DNA of 64,000 nucleotides from Azolla caroliniana (taxonomy: Eukaryota > Polypodiophyta): contig JBHGNT010000007.1 in NCBI GenBank assembly GCA_043228905.1, positions 5,580,001 through 5,644,000 on the forward strand. The letters are read 5' to 3'. Of this stretch, positions 29,792-41,659 are shown piece by piece (within the stretch, counting starts at the first letter, position 1; the number at the start of each line of letters is the position of its first letter). The translations under genes and the position numbers were made by a program. The notes below the pieces were generated by a model. It was not told the DNA's origin. It saw only the letters and a list, made by a program, of their open reading frames with translations, and made no database searches.

Positions 29792-32700
29792 ATGGTCGGC
29801 ATCGCCGGCCGAGAGAAAACAAAGACGGAGGGGAGACTTCGAGCGTGCGGAGTTCTCGGCCCTGACGAAGAAATCAACGGAGCCGTGGAGGCAGTCTCCT
29901 TCGACGACACCTTGGGAATGCTGGGGAAGGTAGTCGAAGAAGACCTTAACGAAGACCGGACGATACCGGTATGTACCGAAGAAATGTACGAAGTCATCGC
30001 GGACTTCGGTCGAGGGCTCGAGTCGGAACGGACGGCCCGAGTTAGCACCAAGTACAAGACTGTGGACCGGAAGGTGAGGCCAGTTGCGGTGCCCTTACCG
30101 GAGGGCAGCGAATCCCGAATCAAAGGGGTTGCATCGGACCCCAGCTTACGAGATCCGGCCTACATAGGACACACCTTCACCAACGAGACGCTCCGCGAGC
30201 TGAAGGTCGGTGGGGGCGGGTTCCTACTGCCGGTGGAGGAAGACCGGTTTCACAGAATGCTCGGAAGGCACGGGAAAGCCTTCGCATTCTCACCGGAGGA
30301 AATCGGGTGCGTAGACCCGACGATCGTAGAGCCAATGGTGATATTCACGATACCGCATGTACCGTGGAATCTCAAGCCAATTCCGGTTCCGAGAGCTCAC
30401 ATCCCGAAGTTGATGGAGCTGTTGAAGCAGAAAGTTGATATGGGCATTCTCGAGCCGTCGAGCGCCCCGTATTCAAACCGATGGTTTACCGTACCAAAGA
30501 AAAACGGATCTTTGCGCTTCATTCAGGACCTGCAGCCGGTCAATAGAGTGACCATTCGGAACGCAGGGATCGGACCGACCATAGACGAGTTCGCGGAGGC
30601 CTTCGCCGGAAGGTCGATTTACTCGGTCGGTGATCTATACTCAGGGTACGACCAGTTCCAGCTAGCCGTGGAGAGCAGAGACATTACGACGATGCGAACT
30701 CCCCTCGGCCTAGTGCGGATGTGTACGCTGCCGCAAGGAGGGACCAACTCGGTGGCCCACATGGTGAATGCAATGAACAAGGTGCTGAGGGACTGCATCC
30801 CGGACATCACCATGCCGTTTCTAGACGACATCCCGATCAAGGGATGCCCGGTAGAAGAGAAGGACGAGACGATCGGGCCGGACGGATGCCGGCGATTCGT
30901 GGTGACGCACATCGACGACTGCGAGAAGGTGCTGCAAAGGCTAGAGGATGCGAGGCTCACCTTCTCGGGGGAGAAGTCGGCCTTCGGGCAGTCGGAAATC
31001 ATGGTGGTCGGACATTTATGTGGACCATATGGCCGGAAACCGTCTCCGGCAAAGGTAGAAGCCATCTCCGCGATGAAGCCTGATTGCAGCTCGGTCACGG
31101 AAGTACGAAGATTCTTGGGAGCATGCGCCTTCTACCACATATGGATCCCGCATTACGCGCACGTCGCGGAGCCGCTGTACGGATTATTGAAGAAAGGACG
31201 AAGATTCGAATGGCTAGACAAGCACACGGAGTCGGTCCGGAAGCTGAAGGAGGCTCTTTCGGCAGCACCGGCGCTCCGAAAGGCCGTCTACAGGAAGGGC
31301 ACCCCAGTGTACATAACGGTTGACACGAGTCCGACCGGAATCGGGTGGGTCGTCAACCAAGAAGACGAGGACGGCAATCGGTTTCCGATCCGATTCGGCG
31401 CGAAGGTCCTCAGTGAGCGGCAGCGAGGATACGCCCAGGTTAAACGCGAACTCTGGGGTATTGTTTCGGCGGTGAAGGCCGACAAGGACTATCTGATCGG
31501 GACAGAGGTAATCATAGAGACGGATTGCATGCCGATTCTCGGCATGGTTTCCGGATGCGCGACGCCGGACCTGGCAATGCTCAGGTGGATAGCGTACATC
31601 AAGTCCCTGGACCCGGAAATACGACACATTTCCGGGAAAGACAACGCCATGGCCGACATGCTTTCAAGGGCGAGATTCGATGACGAGGGCGGCATGGTTT
31701 CGGAGGACGAAGAGGTCGGCGTGGACTTCTTCGAGGCAGCATACGTAACAACCGGCGGGACGAGCACTCCGGCGCTTAACGACTTCGACGCGAGCAAGTA
31801 CGACGGGGAGTGGCTGCAGATCGGCGGGTTCTTGAGGACAATGGCGCCGGATGCGTCATGGACGAAAGACGAGGCCAACCGGATCCGGAAGAAAGCGTAC
31901 CGGTTCTTTCTCCGGGATGGCTATCTGTGGAAGCACCCGAAGAAGAGGGACGGCGCTCCGCTCCGGGTGGTGGCGATGAAGGAAGAACAGGAGGAGCTGC
32001 TGACGGCCTACCACGACAGCCCTTGGGCCGGACACCGTGGAACTTGGGCCACGTTCGAGAAGATAAAGGAGAAGTACTGGTGGCCGGGACTGTACCGGGA
32101 CGTGCATCGATTAGTGACAACTTGTGAGAGCTGTCAGATGCACTCCGTGGTCCGACACCGGGACGAGCTTCACCCTACGTACCCTCCGACCATCCACTTC
32201 AAATGGATGGTAGATCTGGTGACGATGCCAATGGGGGTAGGACAGATGTGGTACCTGGTCCTAACGCGGGAGGATCTGACGAACCAGGTGGAAGGCCGGG
32301 CCCTTCCGAACAAAACGACCGCGGCCGTATGTCGGTTCCTAATCGAGGACGTGATATGCCGGTACGGGTGCGTCGGGAAGATCGTGGCTGACCGAGGGGA
32401 GTTGGACGCCGAAGAAGCCGCGGAGCTGTTCGACCGGCTGGGAGTCAAGCTCTCGCTCACCACTGCGTACAATCCAGAGGCGAATGGAAAGGTGGAGCGC
32501 GGACACGGACCGATCGTCAAGGCGCTGGTTCGAGCATGCGGAGGCCAAGTCGGTAACTGGCCGCGGCTGCTACCTTATGCTTTGTGGGCAGACCGGACCA
32601 CGCACAGTTCGGTAACCGGGTACATGCCGACGGAGCTCATGTTCGGCCAGAAGCCGATCATGCCGATGGAACGGACGATCTCCTCGTGGGCAATGGTCGA

Positions 32701-33119
32701 CTGGAGGGACGAGATGAGCCGGGAGGAGTTGTTGGCCGCGCGTATACGACAGCTCGAGCGGAGACCGGAGGACGTGGAACTGGCTGCGGAGAAGCTCCGG
32801 GTGGCGAGGACAAAGAACAAAGCCAGGTTCGATCGAAGAAGGTGACTGGGTGCTCGTCTACGACAGCAGCCTCGACAACCAGCACCGAGCTACACGGAAG
32901 TTCGCACGAAGGTGGTTCGGGCCTTACGTGGTACGGAGCGCCAATGACAACGGGACATATCACCTGGCGGAACTAGACGGCACGAGAATGGCGATACCGG
33001 TTGCAGGGAAGCGGATCAAAGCGTTCAAGAAGCGACACGACGACGAGCCAGACCCGGCTCTCCTAGTCAGCAGTGACGAACGATCCGAAAACGAGGAAGA
33101 ACCGACGGGCGAGGAATGA
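29792..33119 (+). CDS. pol: CG4-C1 ORF2: RT, RNase H, integrase (one frameshift near the end)
   Basis: ATG at 29792; open for 1017 codons to 32845. The RT active site is FLDD (about residue 343) in MPFLDDIPIKGCP, followed by an unusual extension (VEEKDETIGPDGCRRFVV) and FSGEKSAFGQSEI. RNase H: TVDTSPTGIGW, KRELWGIV, ETDCMP, KDNAMADMLSR. Integrase: HHCC (YHDSPWAGHRGT ... CESCQMH), core MVDLVTMP, VADRGELD, NGKVERGH. A one-base shift near 32833 moves the last part into 32850-33119 (EGDWVLVYDSS ... GEE). That part holds the integrase C-terminal SH3-like region. Apart from the shift it looks functional. Confidence 0.88.
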
Positions 33120-33153
33120 AGACGGGCCGGTTTTCTCCGTCCCAACTCTCTTG

Positions 33154-33173
33154 GCGCATACCGGAGGATGCGC
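33154..33173 (+). promoter_or_regulatory. Stem-loop before polypurine tract, CG4-C1
   Basis: GCGCAT / ACCGGAGG / ATGCGC. Against A and B the third pair changes from A-T to G-C on both strands, keeping the stem. It is followed by purine tract AGGTGGGGGCGGA (33178-33190) and the LTR. Here it lies 34 bases beyond the last stop codon, so it is non-coding. Confidence 0.78.
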
Positions 33174-33190
33174 GGTTAGGTGGGGGCGGA

Positions 33191-33982
33191 TGTCGTGAAG
33201 AAAACCGTCCATAAGCGGAATCGGCGCACCAAGGCGTGGGAACCGGTTCTTCACGCGCGCACGCTCCAAGTTGTACATAGAAGCGAATTAGGAGGATAAT
33301 CGGCAGGAACGGGCCCTAACACAAGTGGAGACAAAGACCGCGCGAACAGTCTTTTCGGTCGCGCGCGCGAGCTGAGGAACTGTACGGGTCGGCGGCGTAA
33401 CTACGCGGATGCGTGAAGAACGGAGCGGATCCCTGTTTAAAAGGGACAGGGAATAAAGCTGACATAACGGCCTGCTCATGGGCCTATATAAGGAGCAGGA
33501 AAGAGCTGTTGCAGGATCTCGCGCAGAGAGGACGAAGTGCTGTCGGACCGTTTCTGGACGCTTCTCTCTCTGTTTCCTTCCTTCTTGAGCTCCATAGCTT
33601 TTCTGTGCAGGGTTCCGGGGAGGCTCGCGCTGTTTCGAGGAACGCCCAAGTGCTTCCGGCAGCACCTCCGACTTGCTACCCCTTTGTGCGTCGAAGCGAA
33701 CAAGCATCGGCATCTGTTCGCCGGCCTGTTCGGTTGTAACCAACCTGTGCCCCATCGAGGGTTGTAGTCGTGTTAGCCATTTTTCTTAATATACATATTT
33801 AGTCATTCGCATCTGTCTGTGTCGGTGTCTGTTCGCGTTCTCCGTGCTGAAGGGCCGTGTCCCTGTGTATCCCCGGTCCTGCGTAGCCGGTTCTCTCTCT
33901 TTCTCCTCCCTCGCTTGCTCTTAGGTTCGAGACCCCCGCGGTCCCGCCTCGTTTCCACACGCACTTGCATAATATCTCGACA
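33191..33982 (+). repeat. CG4-C1 3' LTR
   Basis: 792 bp. About 10 differences from the 5' LTR, mostly transitions (for example CGTGGG to CATGGG, CCCGAG to CCCAAG). TATATAAGG at 33485-33493. Confidence 0.92.
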
Positions 33983-33986
33983 ACAC

Positions 33987-35008
33987 GGTCTTCCATTCGT
34001 CTCCTGGTCGGATCCGTACGAGGTTATATGCTCCCCATAAGTCGATCTTCGTGAAGAACCTGGCACCATTGATCCGTTCTAAAAGACTTGAGATAAGGGG
34101 AAGAGCATACATATTCCTGATTGTAACCTTATTCAGGTCACGGTAATCTACAACAAGACGAAGCGATCCATCCTTTTTCTTGACGAAGAAAATGGGCGCG
34201 CCGGTTGGAGATTTCGAATGCCGGATGAAACCATTTTGCAAATTCTCCTCTATATAGGCCCGAAGGACTTCCAGCTCGCTTGGTGACAAATTGTAGATCG
34301 GTCCCCATGGCGGCTCTTTTCCCGGTTGTAAATCGATGGGGCAATCGTACGGTCGATGATGAGGAAGTGTGTTGGCTTGTACTTTATCGAACACATCGGC
34401 ATAATGACGATACTTCTCGGGAAGTTGAACGGTGGATCCTTCTATAGTGGTGTTGGAGGGGTTTACTGATATTGCAAAGAGGAACATTTCCTCCTTGTGC
34501 CCTTCTTTACGCAACTGACGTAGCGAAATGGTTGCCATCTTCTGAGTTGACCCTTGGGTTTGTCAACACCGGATTTCTCTTGTTCTCCAATCTATGTCTG
34601 GGTTATGTAACTCGAACCACGGTAATCCTAAAACTATGGGATGTTTTGGGATACTAATAATATTAAATGATACTACACATGCTAAGTTATCTACGACAAT
34701 ATTAATGGGCTTTGACTCTTCTATGATATTTCCGGAAGCAATGGGACGTCCATCAATGACTACTACAGAGGCTGGACACTGGAGTTTTCTTAGGGATATC
34801 TTATGAGCTTGAGCAAATTTATTATCCATAAAGCAAGAGTTAGCTTCAGAATCTAGGAGTGCTAGGACATGTACTGGAGGGGTACTTTAAGTACTAACTA
34901 TTACTTGGGCTACGAACACATCACTAACTTGCTTAGAGGGAATGGAACCACTAATGGGCTGCACAGATCTAGGGCTGTCCAACCAAACGGCTCCTATTTT
35001 GGCTGGAC
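33987..35008 (-). pseudogene. S1 pol fragment 3: RT N-terminus and protease
   Basis: Minus-strand continuation of S1 between C1 and K1. From 35008 leftward: start of Pol and protease (NKFAQAHKISLRKLQCPASV; DSGA changed to DSEA at the catalytic motif), then the RT N-terminal half (QPGKEPPWGPIYNLSPSELE; FFVKKKDGSLRLVVDYRDLN; LWGAYNLVRIRPGDEWKT). Stops separate the protease and RT parts near 34550 and 34890. It is less similar to S2 than S2's own LTRs are to each other, consistent with older age. Confidence 0.88.
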
Positions 35009-35773
35009 TTAGTCGTTTAACTCTTCTTCTAACTGACTAAGGACATCAAATTTGTTTGCTAGATCTAGGCTATTAGTACTATTAGGACTATGAGATATCC
35101 CTACTGAAATAGGCTCGGGTTTAGTACAATTAGAACTAGCGACTATTTGGTTTACCTGTCTTCTTGGCCTATGGGGGCAATTTATTGCAATATGTCCTGG
35201 TCCACCGCAGTAAAGACATAATCGATTTGTATAGCGTCACTGCTTTTCTTCTTCGGATAATGGCCCTCAACGACGTGTAGTGTCAATCTCCATCGGAGTC
35301 GGAGTATTGGCTAGAGGCGCATTATATGACTCCCTCGGAAAAGGTCTTGCTACCACTGAGGCGTAGGTGGGCTCTGATCTTGCCCTTGGCATCTGTAGTT
35401 GTCGTTCTGAACGTCGCTCAAAGAGGCGGTTGTCACATCTCACCGCGCGATTGATTGCTTTTGTTAAGGACTTTGGCTCTTCGGGGAAGGTCAAGAGTAA
35501 ATCCTTGACGTCGTTGTGTACACCATAACGGAATTGCTCCATCAACGCTTGATCATCCCAAGGGATATCAGCGGCGAGTAGGCGAAAATCTGCAGCATAT
35601 GCGGAGGCTGGACGATCACCTTGGCGTAATCGCCGAATTTTGTTGATTGCAGTCCTTATGCTGTTAGTATCTCCGAAACATGCTTTAAACTCACCTAGAA
35701 ACTCTTCAAAATTGTTGAGTAATGGGGATTCCTTTTCTAATAGTGGAGCGAACCATGCCAACGTTGAGCCACT
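35009..35773 (-). pseudogene. S1 gag C-terminal part
   Basis: Minus strand. Encodes GSTLAWFAPLLEKESPLLNN ... ASAYAADFRLLAADIPWDDQ, the basic linker (PRARSEPTYASVVARPF) and, after a stop near 35260, the CCHC knuckle and the gag end with GTTAAAC (35015-35021) and TAA (35009-35011). K1 interrupts it after 35773, and the N-terminus resumes at 41201. Confidence 0.88.
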
Positions 35774-36447
35774 TGTAGGAAGACAGGTCCCTCCGGATGG
35801 GAAGGGAGAAGAACAGTGCCGAATGAGGAGAACCCGACTTCGGAGAGTCGGATGGTGCAGGCCCGGTATGAACCGGATGAGGAGTACCCGACTGCTGAGA
35901 GTCGGATGGTGCAGGCCCCGACTTCGGAGAGTCGGATGGTGCAGGCCCGGTATGAACCGGATGAGGAGTACCCGACTGCTGAGAGCCGGATGGAGCCCAT
36001 CGAGGCTACATTTGTAAATAGCCGAAAAGTCATATTGGTATAAATATGATTTAGGGCAAACTTTTGATGATGATGATGTTGTTATTATTCTTCCTTGTTG
36101 GTGCAAGAAGAAATAAGAGAGCGCGTAGCTGTACAGAGAGATAGATAGAGAGAGAGAGAGACGAGGTCGTTGCCTCTGTTGTAACCGCCGCCTGTGGCGA
36201 AGATCTGTGAGCACGAGGTCGTTGCCTCAGTGATCTCACTGTTGTATATTTCTGCATAGTGACAGTTTGCAGCTTGTGGGCTGCCGTGGTTTTTCCCCCT
36301 ATTTTGGGGTTTTCCACGTATATCTCCTATGCACCATTTCTCTCCTTCTTTCCTTTGTGTCGCGTTTTCATTTCCTGTTTTTCTGTGTGTGTAAAGAATC
36401 TCGGTTGTGGCCGAGCGTCGGACATAAGGAACGTCGAGTTCTCAACA
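35774..36447 (+). repeat. K1 5' LTR
   Basis: 674 bp. It holds tandem units around GAACCGGATGAGGAGTACCCG (35820-35995), a TATAAATA box (36039-36046), a GA run near 36150, and repeats of GAGGTCGTTGCCTC. It is 28 bp longer than the 3' LTR, mainly because of an extra partial tandem unit. Confidence 0.92.
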
Positions 36448-36449
36448 AG

Positions 36450-36461
36450 TGGTATCAGAGC
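36450..36461 (+). promoter_or_regulatory. K1 primer-binding site (initiator Met tRNA)
   Basis: TGGTATCAGAGC, two bases after the LTR; the standard plant copia site. Confidence 0.92.
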
Positions 36462-36477
36462 AAAATCGACACAAAAA

Positions 36478-39400
36478 ATGGACGAATCGTTTGGCGGCAT
36501 GTTCAAGCTCACCGGCTCCAACTATTCAGTGTGGAAGTCGAAGATGAGGGACATGCTCGTGGTTAAAGACCTCTGGCTGCCGGTTCAGTTCGGGGACAAG
36601 AGACCGGACAAAATCGACGCCGCGATATGGGAGGTGATGCACATGAAGACAACGGCGTACATATGGTGCTTCATCGACATGAGCCTGTACAACAACTTCA
36701 ATGAAGAGAGTAAGGCTCATGAGCTCTGGGAGAAGATCGGCACAATTTTCCAGAACAAAAATGCTGTCAATCAGGCGTCGGTATTCCGGAAGCTTGTAAG
36801 ACTCCGGTACCAAGATGGCTCCAGCATGGCGGAGCATATGAATGCCTTCCAAGGGCTGATTCACCAGGCAACGTCATTGGAAGTACCTCTTGCCGATGAG
36901 GTCCTAGCGCTACTCCTGCTCGGTTCCCTCCCGGATAGCTGGGAGACGTTGGTTGTTACTTTGGGCAACGCCGGGCCGGAAGGAAAACGACTATCCCTAG
37001 CAAGAGTAAAGTCGAGCTTGCTAGATGAGGAGGCTCGTCGGAAAGACAAAGATACGAGCTCCGACTCCAAAGCGCTCCTTACCGAATCGGAACGCAGAAG
37101 ACATAGAAACCGTAGTCCCCAGAACCAGGAGAAGTCGGGGACACGATCAAAGTCAAGGGGGAGGCCTACTTGCTTCTATTGCGGCAAGCCGGGACACTTC
37201 CAAAAGAACTGTCGGCATTTCCGTAAAGACAAGGAAACCGACGGTACCGATTCGAAGCAAACCCCGAACCGGAACGGTACAGACCGGAACGGTAAAGACC
37301 GGAGGGGGCCGGACCGGAAGGGAACGACGGCAATTGCGGCAAGTGAAGAGGAGTTGATGCTCATCACCGAGGAGAGTGAGATAAACCATGCCGGCGATGA
37401 GATGACTTGGGTGGTAGACTCCGGAGCGTCGTTCCACCTTACCCCGGACCGGAAATGCTTCTCATCCTACTCAGCCGGTGATCACGGCTGTGTCCGGATG
37501 GGGAATGAAGGAACATGCCGAATTGTCGGCATAGGAGACGTGTGGCTGACAACACCAACCGGATGCAAATTGCTGTTGAAAGATGTCCGACACGTTCCGG
37601 AAGTTCGTCTGAACCTGATATCAACCGGTCGGCTAGATGATGAAGGCTACACGGGTAGCATCCGGAACGGTGTCATGAAGTTCAGCAAAGGGAGCCTGAT
37701 TGTGGCTCGGGCCCGGAAGGTAAACACACTGTACCTGATGAATGCCCGGTTATGTCCGGAAGAAGTGAACGTGGCTTCCGACACTGCCGGTGAGCTGTGG
37801 CACAAGAGGCTATGTCACATGAGTGAGAAGGGGATGAAGAGGCTTGCAGACGACAACCTCATCCCAGTGAAGAACGTGCATTTAGAGAAGTGCACTGATT
37901 GTCTGGCCGGTAAGCAGAACCGGACCTCCTTCCGACCAAGGCCACCGATGAGACGTAATGCACCACTGGAGTTGGTGCATACAGATGTTTGTCAAGTAGA
38001 CACGAAGTCACATGCCGGAGCGCAGTACTTCGTGACGTTCATAGATGACCACAGCCGGAAGCTGTGGGCCACACCGTTGAAGACGAAGGATCAGGTGTTA
38101 TCCGTCTTCAAAGAGCTCCACGCGAGAGTGGAAAGAGAAACCGGCAGGAAGCTGAAGGCGGTTCGAGCAGATAACGGAGGTGAGTACCGGGGGCAGTTCG
38201 AGGAGTACTGCCGCTCGAAGGGAATCCGGCTCGAATTTACCGTGCCGAAGACGCCGGAACTAAACGGACTGGCCGAGAGGATGAACCGGACCATAATGGA
38301 GAGGGTCTGGAGTATGCTAGCGCATGCAAAACTACCCAAGAAGTTTTGGGTTGAGGCACTGTCGACGGCGACATATGTGATAAATAGATCACCCTCAGTA
38401 CCCTTGGACGGAGACACGCCACAGAGAGTATGGACCGGTAAGGAAGTGTCCTACCGGCATCTGAGGGTGTTCGGGTGTCTCGCGTACGTGCATGTAGCAA
38501 AGGACCGGAGAGGAAAGCTAGATCCAAAGACCCGGCCATGCATATTCCTCGGTTACGGTGACGATGAGTTCGGCTACCGAGTGTGGGACCCGGTCGACAA
38601 GAAGGTATTCCGGAGTCGAGATATTATCTTCATGGAGGACAAGACGATCGCCGACTGGGAGTCGGAGAAGAAGATAATGAACCCCGAGTCGACCGGTAAG
38701 GATAGACTCTACAATGAGCAGACCCAACCGGCAAGAGACCGGTTAGCACTCGAGGAACCAGCCGGTTATGGTGAGGATACCGAACCGGCAGAAGAAGAAG
38801 TAGAGGAAGCTGAGACCGGAACCGGTCAAAATCCCGAATCGGATTCGGATGAAGAGCAAATGGAGGAATCGATTACCGAAGCCCGAAGACGTAGATATCC
38901 TCTCAGAGAGAGAAGGGCGCCCCGGAGATTTCCGGATGCAGAGCATGTCCTGCTGACCGATGAGGGGGAGCCGGAAAGCTTCGAAGAAGCGAAGGTTGAC
39001 ACCCACAGCCGAAAATGGTTAAGTGCCATGCAGGATGAGATGGATTCCCTGCATGAGAACCATACGTATGAATTGGTGGAGCTGCCGAAAGGAAAGCGGG
39101 CACTCCGAAACAAGTGGGTATTCAAGTTGAAACCGGGAGATGCCGGCAACCCCCCGAGATACAAAGCCAGGATCGTGGTGAAGGGGTTCCAGCAGAAGAA
39201 GGGCGTGGACTTCGACGAAATATTCGCCCCGGTAGTAAAGATGACCTCCATCCGGACGGTGCTGAGTATTGCAGCAAGCATGGATCTCGAGGTAGAGCAG
39301 CTGGACGTGAAGACGGCATTCCTTCACGGCGACCTCGAAGAGGAGATCTACATGCAGCAACCGGAAGGATTTGTGGAGAAAGGGAAGGAGCACCTGGTAT

Positions 39401-40539
39401 GCCGGTTGAAGAAGAGCTTGTACGGACTGACGCAGGCTCCCCGGCAATAGTATCGGAAGTTCGACTCCTTCATGACCGATCAAGGGTACCACAAGACGCA
39501 GGCCGATCACTACGTGTTTGTGAAGAAGTTCGAAGGAGGGGACTTCCTGATACTCCTCCTGTACGTGGACGACATGTTGATCGTCGGACGAGACCAAGGC
39601 AAAATACGGATGCTGAAGAAGGCTCTCAACCAGACCTTCTCAATGAAAGACCTGGGTTCGGCAAGACAGATGTTGGGGATGCACATCATTCGGGACCGGT
39701 CAGTGAAGCAACTATGGCTGTCACAGGAGAAGTATGTGACAAAGGTGCTTCACCGGTTCAACATGTCAGATGCAAAACCGGTCGGATCGACACTTCCGGC
39801 AAACTGCAAGTTGTCCGGCAAGCAAAGCCCGAAGACAAAAGGAGAAAAGGCAGATATGATGAAGATTCCATATGCCTCTGCCGTCGGGAGCTTGATGTAC
39901 GCAATGGTTTGTACCCGACCGGACATTGGATACGCAGTCGGAGTGGTGAGCCGGTTCATGAGTAATCCCGGCAAGGAGCATTGGAACGCGGTCAAGTGGA
40001 TACTCCGGTATTTGAAGGGCACTTCAAATATGTGTCTCCGATTCGGCACCGGAAAACCTCAACTGGACGGTTTCACCGATTCGGACATGTCGGCTGATGT
40101 GGATACCAGCCGGTCTACATCCGGGTATGTGATGACATATGCAGGGGGAGCTGTTTCGTGGCGGTCGAGGCTGCAGAAGACGGTTGCATTGTCAACCATA
40201 GAGGCGGAGTACATGGCGGCTGTGGAAGCTGGCAAGGAAATAATATGGATGAAGGACTTCATCGGGGAGCTCGGTATCCGGCAAGAGGAATACCGACTCT
40301 ACTGCGACAGTCAAAGTGCCATCCACCTTGCTAAGAATGCGGCCTACCATTCCCGGACAAAGCATATCCAGCGGAGGTATCACTGGATCCGGGAAAGGGT
40401 AGATGACCAGGAGTTCACATTGGCGAAGATCCACACGGCCGAGAACGGGTCAGATATGCTGACCAAAGTGCTGACACCCGACAAGCTGGACGCATGCCGG
40501 AAGAGGATCGGGCTGGAAAGACACCCCATGCCGGAGTGA
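36478..40539 (+). pseudogene. gag-pol: K1 Gag-Pol polyprotein with one nonsense codon
   Basis: 1354 codons from ATG 36478 (MDESFGGMFKLTGSNYSVWK). UBN2-like Gag, CCHC knuckle CFYCGKPGHFQKNC (from residue 232), protease WVVDSGASFHLT (Asp about 314), integrase HHCC (WHKRLCHMSEKG ... CTDC), core (HTDVCQVD; RADNGGEY; NGLAERMNRT), RT (QLDVKTAFLHGDLEEEIYMQ; YVDDMLIVG) and RNase H (DSDMSADVDTSRSTSGYVM; EAEYMAAVEAGKE; DSQSAIHLAKN). The only break is TAG at 39448-39450 (codon 991) in the conserved APRQ-Trp-Y motif of RT, so TGG to TAG is the likely change. The rest of the frame is open. Confidence 0.93.
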
Positions 40540-40549
40540 AGGGGGAGTT

Positions 40550-41195
40550 TGTAGGAAGACAGGTCCCTCCGGATGGGAAGGGGGAAGAATAGTGCCGAAT
40601 GAGGAGAACCCGACTTCGGAGAGTCGGATGGTGCAGGCCCGGTATGAACCGGATGAGGAGTACCCGACTGCTGAGAGTCGGATGGTGCAGGCCCGGTATG
40701 AACCGGATGAGGAGTACCCGACTGCTGAGAGCCGGATGGAGCCCATCGAGGCTACATTTGTAAATAGCCGAAAAGTCATATTGGTATAAATATGATTTAG
40801 GGCAAACTTTTGATGATGATGTTGTTGTTATTATTCTTCCTTGTTGGTGCAAGAAGAAATAAGAGAGCGCGTAACTGTACAGAGAGATAGAGAGAGAGAG
40901 AGAGAGAGACGAGGTCGTTGCCTCTGTTGTAACTACCGCCTGTGGCGAAGATCTGTGAGCACGAGGTCGTTGCCTCAGTGATCTCACTGTTGTATATTTC
41001 TGCATAGTGACAGTTTGCAGCTTGTGGGCTGCCGTGGTTTTTCCCCCTATTTTGGGGTTTTCCACGTATATCTCCTATGCACCATTTCTCTCCTTCTTTC
41101 CTTTGTGTCGCGTTTTCATTTCCTGTTTTTCTGTGTGTGTAAAGAATCTCGGTTGTGGCCGAGCGTCGGACATAAGGAACGTCGAGTTCTCAACA
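40550..41195 (+). repeat. K1 3' LTR
   Basis: 646 bp, preceded by GAAGGGGGAGTT (40538-40549). TATAAATA at 40785-40792. A few substitutions from the 5' LTR (for example GAACAG/GAATAG) and fewer tandem units. Ends CTCAACA next to CCACT. Confidence 0.92.
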
Positions 41196-41200
41196 CCACT

Positions 41201-41586
41201 TAACAAAGTGCCTACTAAACCCACTCGTGATGCATTGGTGGGATACCGGGAAGGATGCATTTGAATAACTAATCGTACCTGGTTAAGGAACCCTCTAAAC
41301 TGCGATCGCGTTCCATCGAACTTCGTGGGAAGGCCAATCTTGGGTTCTTTATGAATCCCTTGTGTTCCAGGCCCTTGTTGTTGCATCGCTATGATGGTTG
41401 GTTCGAGTTGTTGCACGCGTAACGCAAGTTCCCCATGCTGTTGTTGCGTTTGCTGCTTTTCTAAGGAGATTTGCTGAAGATCCCCCAGCAACCGTTGGTT
41501 TTCTTGTTCCAAAGCATGGAACTTCTCTTTCAAGCATTGAAATTCCGAGAAAACAGATGATATTCTTCAGCGCTAATAGTGGCCAT
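41201..41586 (-). pseudogene. S1 gag N-terminal part
   Basis: Minus strand from ATG at 41584-41586. Coiled-coil region LEQENQRLLGDLQQISLEKQ and the start of the capsid-like domain (FDGTRSQFRGFLNQVRLVIQ) up to the K1 insertion. A one-base deletion near 41560 relative to S2 breaks the frame after the first residues. Confidence 0.85.
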
Positions 41587-41645
41587 GGGATGAAAGAAAA
41601 GAGGAATAAGAGATTAGTAGGAAATGAGAGAGACAGAAGGTAGGA

Positions 41646-41657
41646 AAATCGGTGCAA
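41646..41657 (-). promoter_or_regulatory. S1 primer-binding site (self-complementary type, decayed)
   Basis: Element strand TTGCACCGATTT, next to the 5' LTR. It matches 10 of 12 bases of the complement of the LTR segment at 41843-41854 (plus TTGAATCGATTT). This is the same layout as in S2, with two mismatches. Confidence 0.55.
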
Positions 41658-41659
41658 AC

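Larger units (their letters stand above)
19651..33982 (+). mobile_element. CG4-C1: autonomous divergent Ty3/gypsy element, host to D
   Basis: About 7.3 kb without the D insertion. Flanked by ACGC (19647-19650) and ACAC (33983-33986); S2 has ACGCGG at the same place, so one copy changed CG to CA. LTRs of 792 bp each differ at about 10 positions. ORF1 encodes Gag and protease; ORF2 encodes RT, RNase H and integrase. Integrase after RNase H places it in the Ty3/gypsy order. No chromodomain was seen. Confidence 0.92.
35774..41195 (+). mobile_element. K1: near-intact Ty1/copia element
   Basis: 5422 bp, target duplication CCACT (35769-35773 and 41196-41200). LTR tips TGTAGG...CAACA. Primer site for initiator Met tRNA, one gag-pol frame with one stop codon, purine tract GAAGGGGGAGTT. 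Integrase before RT gives the copia order. Confidence 0.95.
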
